Origin: Ridgeia piscesae
Lineage: Eukaryota > Annelida > Polychaeta > Sabellida > Siboglinidae
Assembly (NCBI GenBank): GCA_025642075.2
Contig: JAODUO010001592.1
Location: 1 to 64,000, forward strand
Reading direction: 5' to 3'
Length of the DNA stretch: 64,000 nucleotides
In this document: positions 24,861-64,000 of the stretch, piece by piece
Numbering within the stretch: the stretch's first letter is position 1
Layout: every line of letters begins with the position of its first letter
The notes under the pieces: generated by a model
What the model was told of the DNA's origin: nothing
Seen by the model: the letters and a program-made list of their open reading frames with translations, nothing else
Database searches by the model: none
Position numbers and translations under genes: made by a program

Positions 24861-27800
24861 GATAAATGGATAGGATAGCCCAATTGTATTTTTTATTAAC
24901 ATTTGCTACTTTACACGTATTGTAAGTAGAGGATGTTTGTTACAAATATGATACGTTTATGGATGAATGTGTTGCTAGAGTTAATGTTAATTCATTATTA
25001 TTTTGCTTATGTATTAATTTACAACTGCACAAGAATGTTTGTATCCATTGGTAATATGCTGCTTTACATAATGTCTCAATCTTTTTAAACTGTGAGTGGT
25101 TATGTTTTGATTAAAAAAGTAGGTATTATTTATTGTGTGTGGCGGACTATATCTAATATTCTTTTTTGAAATTGTTATTGTCCTGAATGTATTATGCGGT
25201 GTGCCGATGTGAAATGATTATGTATATTTCTGTTTGTGTTATCTGTCAATCTTTTAAAACTGAGTGGTTGTGTTTTATGTTTACATTTATAATAAAATTA
25301 TAATATCATTACACTAAGTAGGTTATCAACATTTGCTTAAATATTACTTTCATGTGGGAGCTATGTTTATTTGAAGATATTATTCTTACAAGTTTCTTTT
25401 GCAATTTGTTTATTCAATTACATGTATGTAAATTAATAGACGGTAATTAGTGTGAGGCAATATTATTGAATTATACTGTGTAATGTTTATGCCATTTTGA
25501 ATAATATGCTACAATTTAATTATAATTCAAATTGTTCGAGAACATCTATTTGCCATTTTATCAATATGTTTACTTCAGTTTAAATGTGAGATTAATGTAA
25601 AGCCCAGAATGTTAAACTGGTTAACTCTCAATATCTACACCATAAGTTGTTAATGTTAGTCCATCAATATGTTTATTAGGCATTTCAAACAAAACGTTTC
25701 GTTTTATTAATAATTTAATGGTAGTGTATGTAGATTTAGCCATGTTTATTATATGTTGTTCTTTATTAATCAATCATTCAACATTCACTGTTTTTGTCAG
25801 CTGTGAAGACTTTACTTGAACTTGTATCATCAAGTATCATCAGAATAATGTATGCTGGATTTCGGAAAATCATTGATATAATTATAGTAAATAACAATGT
25901 CAATGGTCCTCAAATTTATTCTTGGGAGACGCCTGTTTGTATAGGTATAGGCTCCTGGCTACCTCACTGATCCGTTCGCGTTAAACTATAGTGTGCATGA
26001 CTGTCACACTTGTAACTGCACAAATATTCCTCTCAAGAAGTACAATTTGTCTTCAGGCCAGAGTAAATTTGCTGACAAGTTTGCAAAAATTTGGGACACT
26101 ATCACGGAATGTATACAGAATGCAAACAGTGTATAAATCTTTAAAACACACATTTTAACAGTTTCATGAAAGATGTATACACATGCAAGTATTTCATGAT
26201 AGATATGCCTGAGGAATTGTTTGCTTGTAGATTGTTTAGATTAATAAATATTTGTGTGGTGATAGTAGTGGTAATCATAGTTAGGACTTTATTTCTGACA
26301 ATTATATTTTTGTTGTTGGTATTACTGTTATTGTTATGTAGACGTGGATGAGTTTGAGCAGTTTGCCAGTCGAATGTCGAGTTTAGCCATGCCTTTTGGC
26401 ACGTAATCTTATGTCATCATAATTGTGAAGCGGCATGCCAAAACCAGGCGATCGGCGCCAGGGCGTAATTAGTCAGCATGCCCTCAAAATGTCGAAAGTG
26501 GGTTCTTGGCGGAATCAGTCAACAAAATCATCAATATTTCCATAATAGATACCATGAAACAGTGTTGAAAGGGGTAATAGTGAGCATTTCAATGCAAGCC
26601 CCTCATTAATTCCTCAGCTAATTACTCTAAAACAAAGCCATTTTAGCGCACTATCCTGCTCCCAAATAAATACTGAACGGACACATTTCCTACTTCCTGC
26701 GAGACAAATGTAGCCATACGTCTTAGCTGCCAAATAACATAAAAATGAATCAAATCCGCTGAAAACTTATTTTGATGATATTTTCAACAGCGAAGACCGA
26801 GGTAAGCCATTTTAGGCCGCTCGATCGCTGCTACATTCGCCTCCGGCGCAAACCCGCGGCGCGAGCGGTGAAATGTTGCGCTGACAAATTGTCGATTTTT
26901 CAGACCAAAAAGCATCCAAAGTCATTCTAACTATTTCAACTAGTATACTAGTCATATTCTTGAATACTGTCAGTTGTTTTGTCGAAACATAGATGCGGTA
27001 ACTTTAGATAATCCGAAGTAAACATTTGCATCTAGAAAGTTCTTCGACACGAACGTCCGCCATCTTGTTGTTTACTTCTGCTCCGGCGGGAAGTTGACGC
27101 GTTTTTTGAAAGCTTGGTTCTGATTCGCTGGACCAGCCCCACCCACATGTTTATTTTTCTCAGATTTGGCAAGAACAGAGCTCTCTATTGGTGCCACGTA
27201 TGTAGGGGTCGGACCTTTATGAATGGATGCGTAAATTCGTTTCGGAAGGCGTAATAAACCACCCAAATTTGGGCATAAACTTTGTCACACGTTTTATCCG
27301 CCCGCGTGTAGCTAGCTGTCATCCAATCTGCTCATTAATAAATATACACCATCTTGCAAAATGTGTCAGCTATCCGATGATACCAAATGTGCGCGTCGGT
27401 TACTGGTTACGCAAACTAAAACTGTTTTTATTCAGGAAGGTCTCTCAGGCCGATTAATCAGCCATGGCCGGTCGCAAGGTTAATATTTAATATTTCCTAA
27501 TTATACTTCCACATATTATGTGTATACAAAAAAAGAATACACCATCTCTATGTCTATGCAAAATTTCAGGACAAATGGAGCATTATAAATGTTTGATTGC
27601 TATGGTAATGTTCCACGATCACTTTAAAAGCTCATTTTCTCGGAAGTGACATTCCACAAACTTATGCACTTGAAGTGGAATATCTTCGCATATACATAAG
27701 ATAAAGTGTTCATCTTGGTATCATTTTAAAGCTCTTCATCTCCTCTAATTGAATCAATAATAATATGGAATTGTCAACTGGCCGACAAAAGCCTGGTTTT

Positions 27801-29372
27801 GGCATGCCGCGTCACAATTAAAGATTTAACTGTAACCTAATGATTTACTATAATTACTTCTAAACTTTGTTATTCATTTTTCCAATATAATATGAAACAG
27901 TGCCACCTGAATGCGTATTAACAACTGAAATGGAATATTTGTGCAGTTGCAAGTGTGACAAACATGCACTCTGTTATTTCACGCAAACCGATCAGTGAGA
28001 TAGCCAGGAGCCATTGGAATGGAGCTCACAGCAATAATATTCAACTAACTAAAAGCAGTCTTTAAGATTAGAAGCGGTACAATGATATACTTTACCTATA
28101 AAAAGAGGTGTCATGCAAGGATCAATTTTAGGGCCGCTGACACTGTTATTTACTATAATTACATCAATAATTTTCTGAAAGCCAGCATAACTTGTGTTGA
28201 TGATACTTGATGATACAAGTACAATTAAAGCTTTCACAGATGATACAACCACAGTGAATGTTGAATATTTGATTAAAAAAGAACATATAATAAACATGTG
28301 TTATTATTATACATTATCATTAAAATATTAATAAAACAATATTTTTCAAATGCCTAATAAATAAGTTGACGAACTAACATTAACAACTGATGGTGTAGAT
28401 ATTGAGAGAGTTAATCAGTTTAACATTCTGGACTTTATATTAATGTCACATTTAAACTGGAGTAAATGTATTGATAAAATAGAAAACAGATGTTCTCGAA
28501 CAATTGGACTTATAATTAAATTGGAGCATGTTTTTCAAAATAAAATAAAACTTGAACTCTATAATATTGCCTCACACTAATTACTATCTACTGATCTAGG
28601 GACATAAATATAATTGAATAAACAAATTGCTAAAAAAAACTTGTAAGAATAATATCTTCAAATCAATATAGCTCCCACATGGAACTAATATTTAAGCAAA
28701 CGTTAGTGTAATGATATTATAATTTTATTATAAATATAAACATAAAACATTACCCGCATACTTGGCAAAATTGGCATAAAACACAAACCAGAAATATACA
28801 TAATGATTTCACACAGCAGAATGCATACTTTCAGAACATAAGATAAATTTCCAAAACAAAGTATTAAATATAGTCGGCCACACTCAATAAACAATACCTA
28901 TATTTTAAAATCGAAACATAACCACTCACAGTTTAAAAAAGACTGATACATTATGTAAAACAGCATATTACCCACGGATACAAATATACTTCTACAGTTG
29001 TAAGTTACTACATATGCAAAATAATAATGAATTAACATCAACTCTAGCAACACATTCAGCCATAAACATATTCAATTTTTACCACACATCGTCTAATTAC
29101 AATACGTGTAAATTAACAAATGTTAATAAAAATACTCCTAAATTCAATTGGGCTATTCGTAATGGACAGTCAATGGAATTCAATAATTATATAAAAAATG
29201 GCTAATTTAAAACCCGAAAGTGGCCCCTATGATAGCGACTATTTATTAGTCATAAGAGGCCTCGTAAGTCAAATAATTTACAAACTAAATTTAAATAACT
29301 ATTGCATCACGTAGTTGCAATTACAAGATAACTATATCTACTCTCGATTTATCTACCTATCTATCTATCTAT

Positions 29373-29432
<60 letters not shown>

Positions 29433-29640
29433 ATATACTGTTACAGTAGTTTATCACAGAAGGTTGAGTATGGTTTATTAAATTGTCGAAACATAAAAAG
29501 CAGCGCCGAAACGACCAATACTCACCTACTCACCTATATGTACTTAGATATACCACTTTGCCGATGCAATTTCTGCGAGCTTATTTTCATAATGCTGCCA
29601 GTGGGAGCGAGACCACATTTGCATTTTCCATAGGCGACCA
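24861..29640. mobile_element. Palindromic unit U2 with reverse-transcriptase scraps
   Basis: Same organisation as U1: a minus arm (24,861-25,970), a middle, and a plus arm (27,990-29,640). The plus arm reads RGVMQGSILGPL at 28,105-28,140, a reverse-transcriptase motif B, then a degraded catalytic region. The middle is interrupted by the 1,391-base element at 26,425. A CTAT then TA microsatellite lies at 29,356-29,429. Confidence 0.7.
26425..27815. mobile_element. 1,391-base element with inverted ends and AATT duplication
   Basis: Left end GTGAAGCGGCATGCCAAAAC; right end, reversed, GTGACGCGGCATGCCAAAAC; flanked by AATT on both sides. The uninterrupted counterpart is near 17,805 (TTAATTATAATGACATCAG, inverted). 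The interior is CpG-rich compared with its surroundings and has the YY1-like CAAGATGGCGG on the minus strand at 27,057-27,067. No transposase. Confidence 0.82.
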
Positions 29641-29912
29641 TTATAACGTTTCCTTCATTTCCTACTAATCTTGGGGAGCTCTGTTATTGACAATTTCAAA
29701 ACATATTTACTCTCTTTAGACACAAGTTTTGTGAACAATTCGTGTACTTCTAATACCTAAGGCTCCCACAAACTTCTTTCAAACCTTACACCCCTCCATT
29801 TCTGCTTGAACCACCCACGGATTACTCCTGATTACATCATCAAGCAAAATGACAACTGTATTAATACGCAGAAATCCACCGACTGTATTACATTGTTTTT
29901 TATTTACTGCTG

Positions 29913-29925
29913 GTTGCCTAGCAAC
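29913..29925. promoter_or_regulatory. X-box-like palindrome (RFX-type), copy 1
   Basis: GTTGCCTAGCAAC matches the RFX half-sites with a one-base spacer. It sits in a duplicated block, so it may be part of a repeat and not a working site. Confidence 0.35.
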
Positions 29926-30233
29926 CTATAGTTGAACTAGCTAATGTCTACTTACAGTAGCGATTCCCCTGCACGTTGCACAGTCGAAGGGAGGGAGGTC
30001 GACGGTTACACACGGACACACGCGGACACGGACACGCACGCGCAAACGAACGCGCACACGAATGCGCACGCACGACATATGTAAGTTCCATACGTGGAGA
30101 ACGTGACCTATGTGACCTACATACTGGACATGAAGTGATACCACCATATGAATAAACGTGCCCAGACTTGTCGAGCTAGGGACACTACGTCACAGATACA
30201 ATGCATGACATTGTTTTTTATTAACTGCTGCTG

Positions 30234-30246
30234 GTTGCCTAGCAAC
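30234..30246. promoter_or_regulatory. X-box-like palindrome (RFX-type), copy 2
   Basis: Same 13 bases in the second copy of the block, about 1.6 kb upstream of the signal-peptide exon. Confidence 0.35.
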
Positions 30247-31056
30247 CTATAGTTGAACCAGCGAAGGTCTACTCGCGCCAGAATCGCGTCTTGATTATTT
30301 TTGGAGAACGTGACATATGTGACCTACATACTGGACATGACCCTTCCACCTTCTACGTTTCCTCAACAGCCAATCAAAACGCTTGCCAGAGGATCGCCTC
30401 TTGACTATTTTTAGAAGTAGTTTAATAAATAAGACACGTATTTTTGGGGTGTTAGCTGAAGACATATCCGTCAGATAGTTCCACTTGTTCTTTGTCCTAG
30501 TTTGTAGTTCACCACATATCAACCAGGGGGCCGTTGTGATTTATAAATCGTAAGGAAATTACCCTGTAAGAGAAGTGGTAATTTGATATTTATGGAATGT
30601 TTGTATTTAAGGGGCGAGATAACGGACGATGTACTCGTTCATATGGATTGAATTGTTTTCAACGGGGCATTATTCAAAATGGGGTTAAAATACCTTTGTC
30701 TAGAAACGAAATACACTTTGTGGTTAACAGTGTATGATTTCATTTCATCTATACATCGATCTTGTTACGTCTGTTTCTTGCACTAGTAATATAGCAAAAT
30801 GTAATGGAATGTTTTATTTACCGAAAGTTTATTAGCTTTTATATAATATGACAGTTTTTTTATTTCAACGTTTGAATTGTGTTACATAGACCTGTTTGTA
30901 ACGGTTTTAAAGAGTATTTGGCCCTTACTTGCAACTGAAAGTTGAAGTATGAAGAGCAGACCAACCAACCCTTTACTATTCCTTTTTCCACACTCAGGCA
31001 GTGAAATAAGCTCCCTATAAGCCTATCGGCCATCTCATGCCCCGAGGCTTTCATGG

Positions 31057-31058
<2 letters not shown>

Positions 31059-31102
<44 letters not shown>
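31059..31102. repeat. (TA)n microsatellite
   Basis: 22 TA units; the source of a spurious YIYI frame. Confidence 0.95.
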
Positions 31103-31105
<3 letters not shown>

Positions 31106-31613
31106 GTAACTCACCAGTGGTCCACATATTAACTATACTAACGTTTTAATATAGTTTTAAACATATTAAGTGTTAATTTTAAGAGAGTATTCATTGCCCC
31201 CCCCGAAGTTCATAAGCTTGATTGGACATTTAAAGCCCTGCAATGGCCCAGTCCAGTATTTGGAAGAAGAAAGTAGGTTTCATATATTCTCGCTTGTGCG
31301 CAAGGCTGGGGTCAATTCCATTCTTTCAATTCCAGTTCATTGCAATTCTTTTAGTCAATTCAAATTCCATTTAAATTGTTTTCAAGTAAATTTATTTCAA
31401 TTCAAATTTTTTCAATACCACTTCCATCTATAATCATTCAATTCCAATCCTGCTCCAAAATAATATTTTGGGTATGCACCTGGAATGAAGGAATGCTAAC
31501 TTTCATATGATACCTTACTTGTCCCAGTTGAAGTAATTTAAATAAATAACTTACATTTTGGTTAACCTGAGGGTAGAACTGTTCATATACGAATATGTGT
31601 GGATGCATACAAG

Positions 31614-31684
31614 CGTACGTATGTACGTACGTACGTACGTACGTACGTACGTACGTACGTACGTACGTACGTACGTACGTACGT
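31614..31684. repeat. (ACGT)n microsatellite
   Basis: About 17 units with one interruption (GTATGT). Every unit is self-complementary and carries a CpG. It ends about 145 bases before the start codon. Confidence 0.97.
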
Positions 31685-31828
31685 GCCAACACACATAAAT
31701 GTATACACATACGTTAACATACATACATTTTAACAAAAGTCCATTGTTAATCGACGGATTATGATATTATCATTGTAATTTATGTTATGTCTTCTGTAAC
31801 GTTTCATAGGACATCGGGGAAATACAAT

Positions 31829-61199
<29,371 letters not shown>

Positions 61200-61378
61200 G
61201 TATTAGCTGATATGTAGCGTGGGTCCTCTTTATGATGAGTCTGCGACAGGTAGGACAAATTTGTTACTTTGATATTCTCACAGATAGTCCAATGTACGAG
61301 GTTATAAAAAGAGTTCTAGCTATGTTGGCGTTGGCTGTCTGTCTGTCCTTCTGGTCGCGATGTCTCCGCTCAGTCCCC

Positions 61379-61416
61379 TTACATGTATCAGACATTTGTT
61401 TCGCTCGCCGCAATAG

Positions 61417-61465
<49 letters not shown>

Positions 61466-61472
61466 GTGTGTG

Positions 61473-61558
<86 letters not shown>

Positions 61559-61640
61559 GTTGCGAGGGACTTGCTAGTCTATTCAAGGTCGAGTAATTGA
61601 CTATTGTGGCGAGCGAAACAAATGTATGATACATGTAGGG
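61379..61640. repeat. Fold-back: inverted arms around TA/TG microsatellite
   Basis: The left arm (61,379-61,418, with TTTGTTTCGCTCGCCGC) is repeated in reverse at about 61,570-61,640 (GCGAGCGAAACAAATG). The middle is TA and TG repeat. Unit 1 has a single copy of this sequence (47,047-47,118). Confidence 0.85.
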
Positions 61641-61662
61641 TGACGAACACAAAATCAGATGT

Positions 61663-62990
61663 TGTTTACTTACTTACTTACTGTTTGCTCGCTGGGAGCA
61701 TAGGCCATCGACCAAGGAACGCCACCGTTTTCTGTCCTTGGCCATCCTCTCCGTTTCTCTCCTGGTGTATCCCATCTCCTTCGTTTCTTTTTGTTGATTG
61801 TACTGCCCGGGTATGTGAATGAGTCTGTCTCTTCCAGTGGCTCTCCGTTCATTGTAATGGGGTTGTTCTTTGTGTTGGCTTTCATAATCCTTGTCTTGCT
61901 TCTGTTGACGTTGAGTCCTAGCTATGTTGACACTGTGTTTAGCAGCTCTGTTTTTCCTGCATCTGTTGATGGCTGTGTGAGAGGAGAGCGAGGTCATCTG
62001 CAAAGTCCAGATCCTCCAGCTGGCTCCAAGGTGTCCACTGGATTCCATTTCTTGTATTTGTTGTAGTCTTTTTCATGATCCAGTCTATGGCGTTCAGGAA
62101 TAAGAGTGATGACAGAAGACATCCTTGCCTCACTCCTGTCTTCACCATGAAGGAGTCTGTAAGTTGTCCTGCATGAATGATCCTGCATGCCATATCTTCG
62201 TAACTATTTCTTATCAGAGACATAAGTTTATCTGTTATCCCGTAGTGCTGTAGAAGCTTCCACAGTGTATCTCTGTCGAGGCTATCAAAAGCCTTCTCGT
62301 AGTCTACAAAGTTTATGTACAGGGATGAGGCCCATTCCATGGATTGTTCAACAATGATTCGCAGTGTTGCTATTTTGTCGGTGCATGATCTGTCTTTGCG
62401 GAAGGCAGCTTGGTGGTCTCTGAGCTTGGCATCCACCCCTGTCTTCAGTCTGTCCAAGACTGTTGAGGACTTTTCCGTGTACTTATAGGAGCATTAGCCC
62501 CTTGTAGTTCTTACAAAGTTCTTAATATCTCCTTTCTTTGGGAGGTTCACGAGACACCCTTCTTTCCATTCAGTTGGTATTTCTTCTTGCTCCCATATCT
62601 TCCCGAATAGATCCTGCAGTATCTCTGTGGAGGTCTCTATGTCAGCCTTGATTGCTTGGGCAGGAATTTTGTTTGGGCCTGAAGCTTTCCCTCTCTTCAT
62701 TTGATGGATGGCTTTCTCAATTTCTGCCTTACATGGTCTTTCGCAGTTTATCTGGAGTACTTCTTCAGCTGGTGTGAGGTCTGGAGGGTTCTGAGGTGGT
62801 GGCCGGTTTAGCAGTTCTTCAAAATGTTCCCTCCATCTCTTCAACTGGTCTTCATCACTGGTAAGTACGTTGCCATTCTTATCTTTGATGGGTCTGTCTG
62901 TACGCTTGTACTTTCCTGCTAATTTTCTTGTTATATCACAGTTGTTTCATGTTGCCCAACCCTTCTCTTTTCTCAGCCGGGCTTGGGACC
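61663..62990 (-). mobile_element. RTE-like LINE fragment, internally deleted, unit 2 only
   Basis: Minus strand. Frame 62,844-62,494 has MKRWREHFEELLNRPPPQNP and MKRGKASGPNKIPAQ. Frame 62,457-61,939 has RDHQAAFRKDRSCTDKIATL, INFVDYEKAFDSLDRDTLW, MVKTGVRQGCLLSSLLF and LDFADDLALLSHSHQQMQ. Frame 61,885-61,670 has SFTYPGSTIN and then the terminal DRKRWRSLVDGLCS, with the stretch between missing. A TAAG-type tail is at 61,663-61,682. Frame changes and the deletion make it inactive. Family assignment by resemblance to RTE/SR2-type LINEs. Confidence 0.85.
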
Positions 62991-64000
62991 GTCCATGGCA
63001 GAGTTGAAGTTGTTAGCTGCTCTGATGTTAAGGTCGTTTAAGCAAATAGCAAGTGGACATATTTGTTTACACACTTATTTATAGGTGAGTGTGCACAGTA
63101 TTTTGGGTACGACAATAGACTGACTAATCTATTAATTAGGGTAGATTTGTATGCGACTCTTTCCTCAGAAGAATAAATAGGATTTTGTAAGTTTCATTAA
63201 CGTAAGGACGGTAGTATATCAAGACTGCACTGCCTTGCCTTTCAAACAATTGTATTCCCTGATTTGAGAAGCGCGTAGGCGCAAAATAATCCCATGTGTC
63301 AACGTATCACCTTGTTTCATTTTCATTTCAGCAGTAACACTGGATTCGTGTGGAACCATAAGATAACAGTTTATTCCCCTATTATGACAATAGGATTTAT
63401 ATTGTATGGAAATATAGCACAATGGCTAACTATGAATCTCGTTTCATATGAAAACTGATCACTACAACCATGTTCTGAAAGCATGAAAAAATATCCGCCT
63501 GATAAAATGTGTGACATATTTGACGTCACAACATCACGTGATCACCAATTTAATTGCCATTCAACTTTACTTGTGAAACGTTTCACACAGGAATTTAAAT
63601 CCACTTTATACTAAACTGTACTTTTCCATTGTACACATGTCAAATGTTAAAAAGGTCATTTGTGTACGCAGTGTGTACAGTTTCGGTATTATTTGTTATA
63701 ATTTATCAGAATAAGCGAGACGGTTAAAGCGTTTAACTATTAATAAACAGCTACATGCATATTATTGTTGTTACTTTATTCAGCCTCCGTTGTCGGAGAG
63801 GAACTTAATATACATATTTATGCATACATTCACATATAAAAGATAAACGGAGAAGAATAAAATGTATGATAAGTAGCAACAATACATAAAACTCAGTATG
63901 TATTGTGTGTGTCAGTTACAAGTAAAAAGACGCGTAATATATTACAATGCAGTGGTTAAGAGATGGATTAAAATATTTTTGTGTGAAAATGGCTTGGCAA

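Larger units (their letters stand above)
29641..31800. other. Intergenic sequence upstream of the propeller gene
   Basis: Two direct repeats share an X-box-like palindrome (29,913 and 30,234) and the block CTACATACTGGACATGA. A CpG-rich alternating tract lies at 29,998-30,075. TA run at 31,059-31,102. A degenerate CAATTC-rich stretch is at 31,312-31,450. No gene seen. Confidence 0.5.
61200..64000 (+). other. Intron after propeller 2
   Basis: Contains an inverted fold-back around TA repeats (61,379-61,640) and an RTE-like fragment (61,663-62,990). From about 63,346 it matches 47,245-47,797. No exon was seen up to the window end. Confidence 0.7.

Noticed and set aside
63895..64000. Start of a third tandem unit at the right edge
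   Set aside because: The sequence after ACATAAAACTC differs from the unit start (AGTATG instead of CGTAAG).

Overview
The window is animal nuclear DNA: AT-rich, intron-bearing and dominated by transposon debris, inverted repeats and microsatellites. Nothing looks prokaryotic, organellar or viral, and I recognised no rRNA, tRNA or CRISPR array. The decayed LINEs (CR1/L2-like and RTE-like), the fold-back elements and the gene content suit a marine or freshwater invertebrate, perhaps a mollusc. That taxonomic guess is inference only.

Bases 1-31,800 hold no gene I can defend. They are a nested stack of mobile elements: two inverted copies of an element with TTAA target duplications (about 1.9-6.6 kb and 18.67-23.74 kb), two complete fold-back elements ending in GGGTCATTC (8.17-9.71 and 10.21-11.47 kb), several further palindromes, two head-to-tail palindromic units carrying reverse-transcriptase scraps (16.4-29.6 kb, interrupted by other elements), and a 1.39-kb element with CpG-rich contents (26.43-27.82 kb). 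One possible two-exon minus-strand coding piece lies inside the second TTAA element (22.9-23.3 kb).

Bases 31,829-61,199 hold the one convincing host gene, on the plus strand. A signal-peptide exon (31,829-31,889) is followed by two successive six-exon cassettes. Each cassette is 822 nt (274 codons), starts and ends in phase 1, and encodes one complete six-bladed YWTD (LDL-receptor class B) beta-propeller. The cassettes lie in two tandem copies of a genomic unit whose period is about 14.2 kb (33,594-47,797 and 47,798-63,894). Every exon junction keeps frame, including signal exon to propeller 1 and propeller 1 to propeller 2. The last donor in the window shows that the gene continues to the right.

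The propellers are linked by a short segment with two cysteines; no EGF-like or LDLa module is visible. The copies differ at 38 of 822 coding bases, 31 of them replacement changes, mostly in exons 4-6. The introns also evolved separately: different elements landed within a few bases of the same point in the two copies, a reverse-transcriptase scrap is inverted between them, and microsatellites expanded or collapsed. Coordinates of exons and of elements with target duplications were read base by base; limits of diffuse repeats are approximate.
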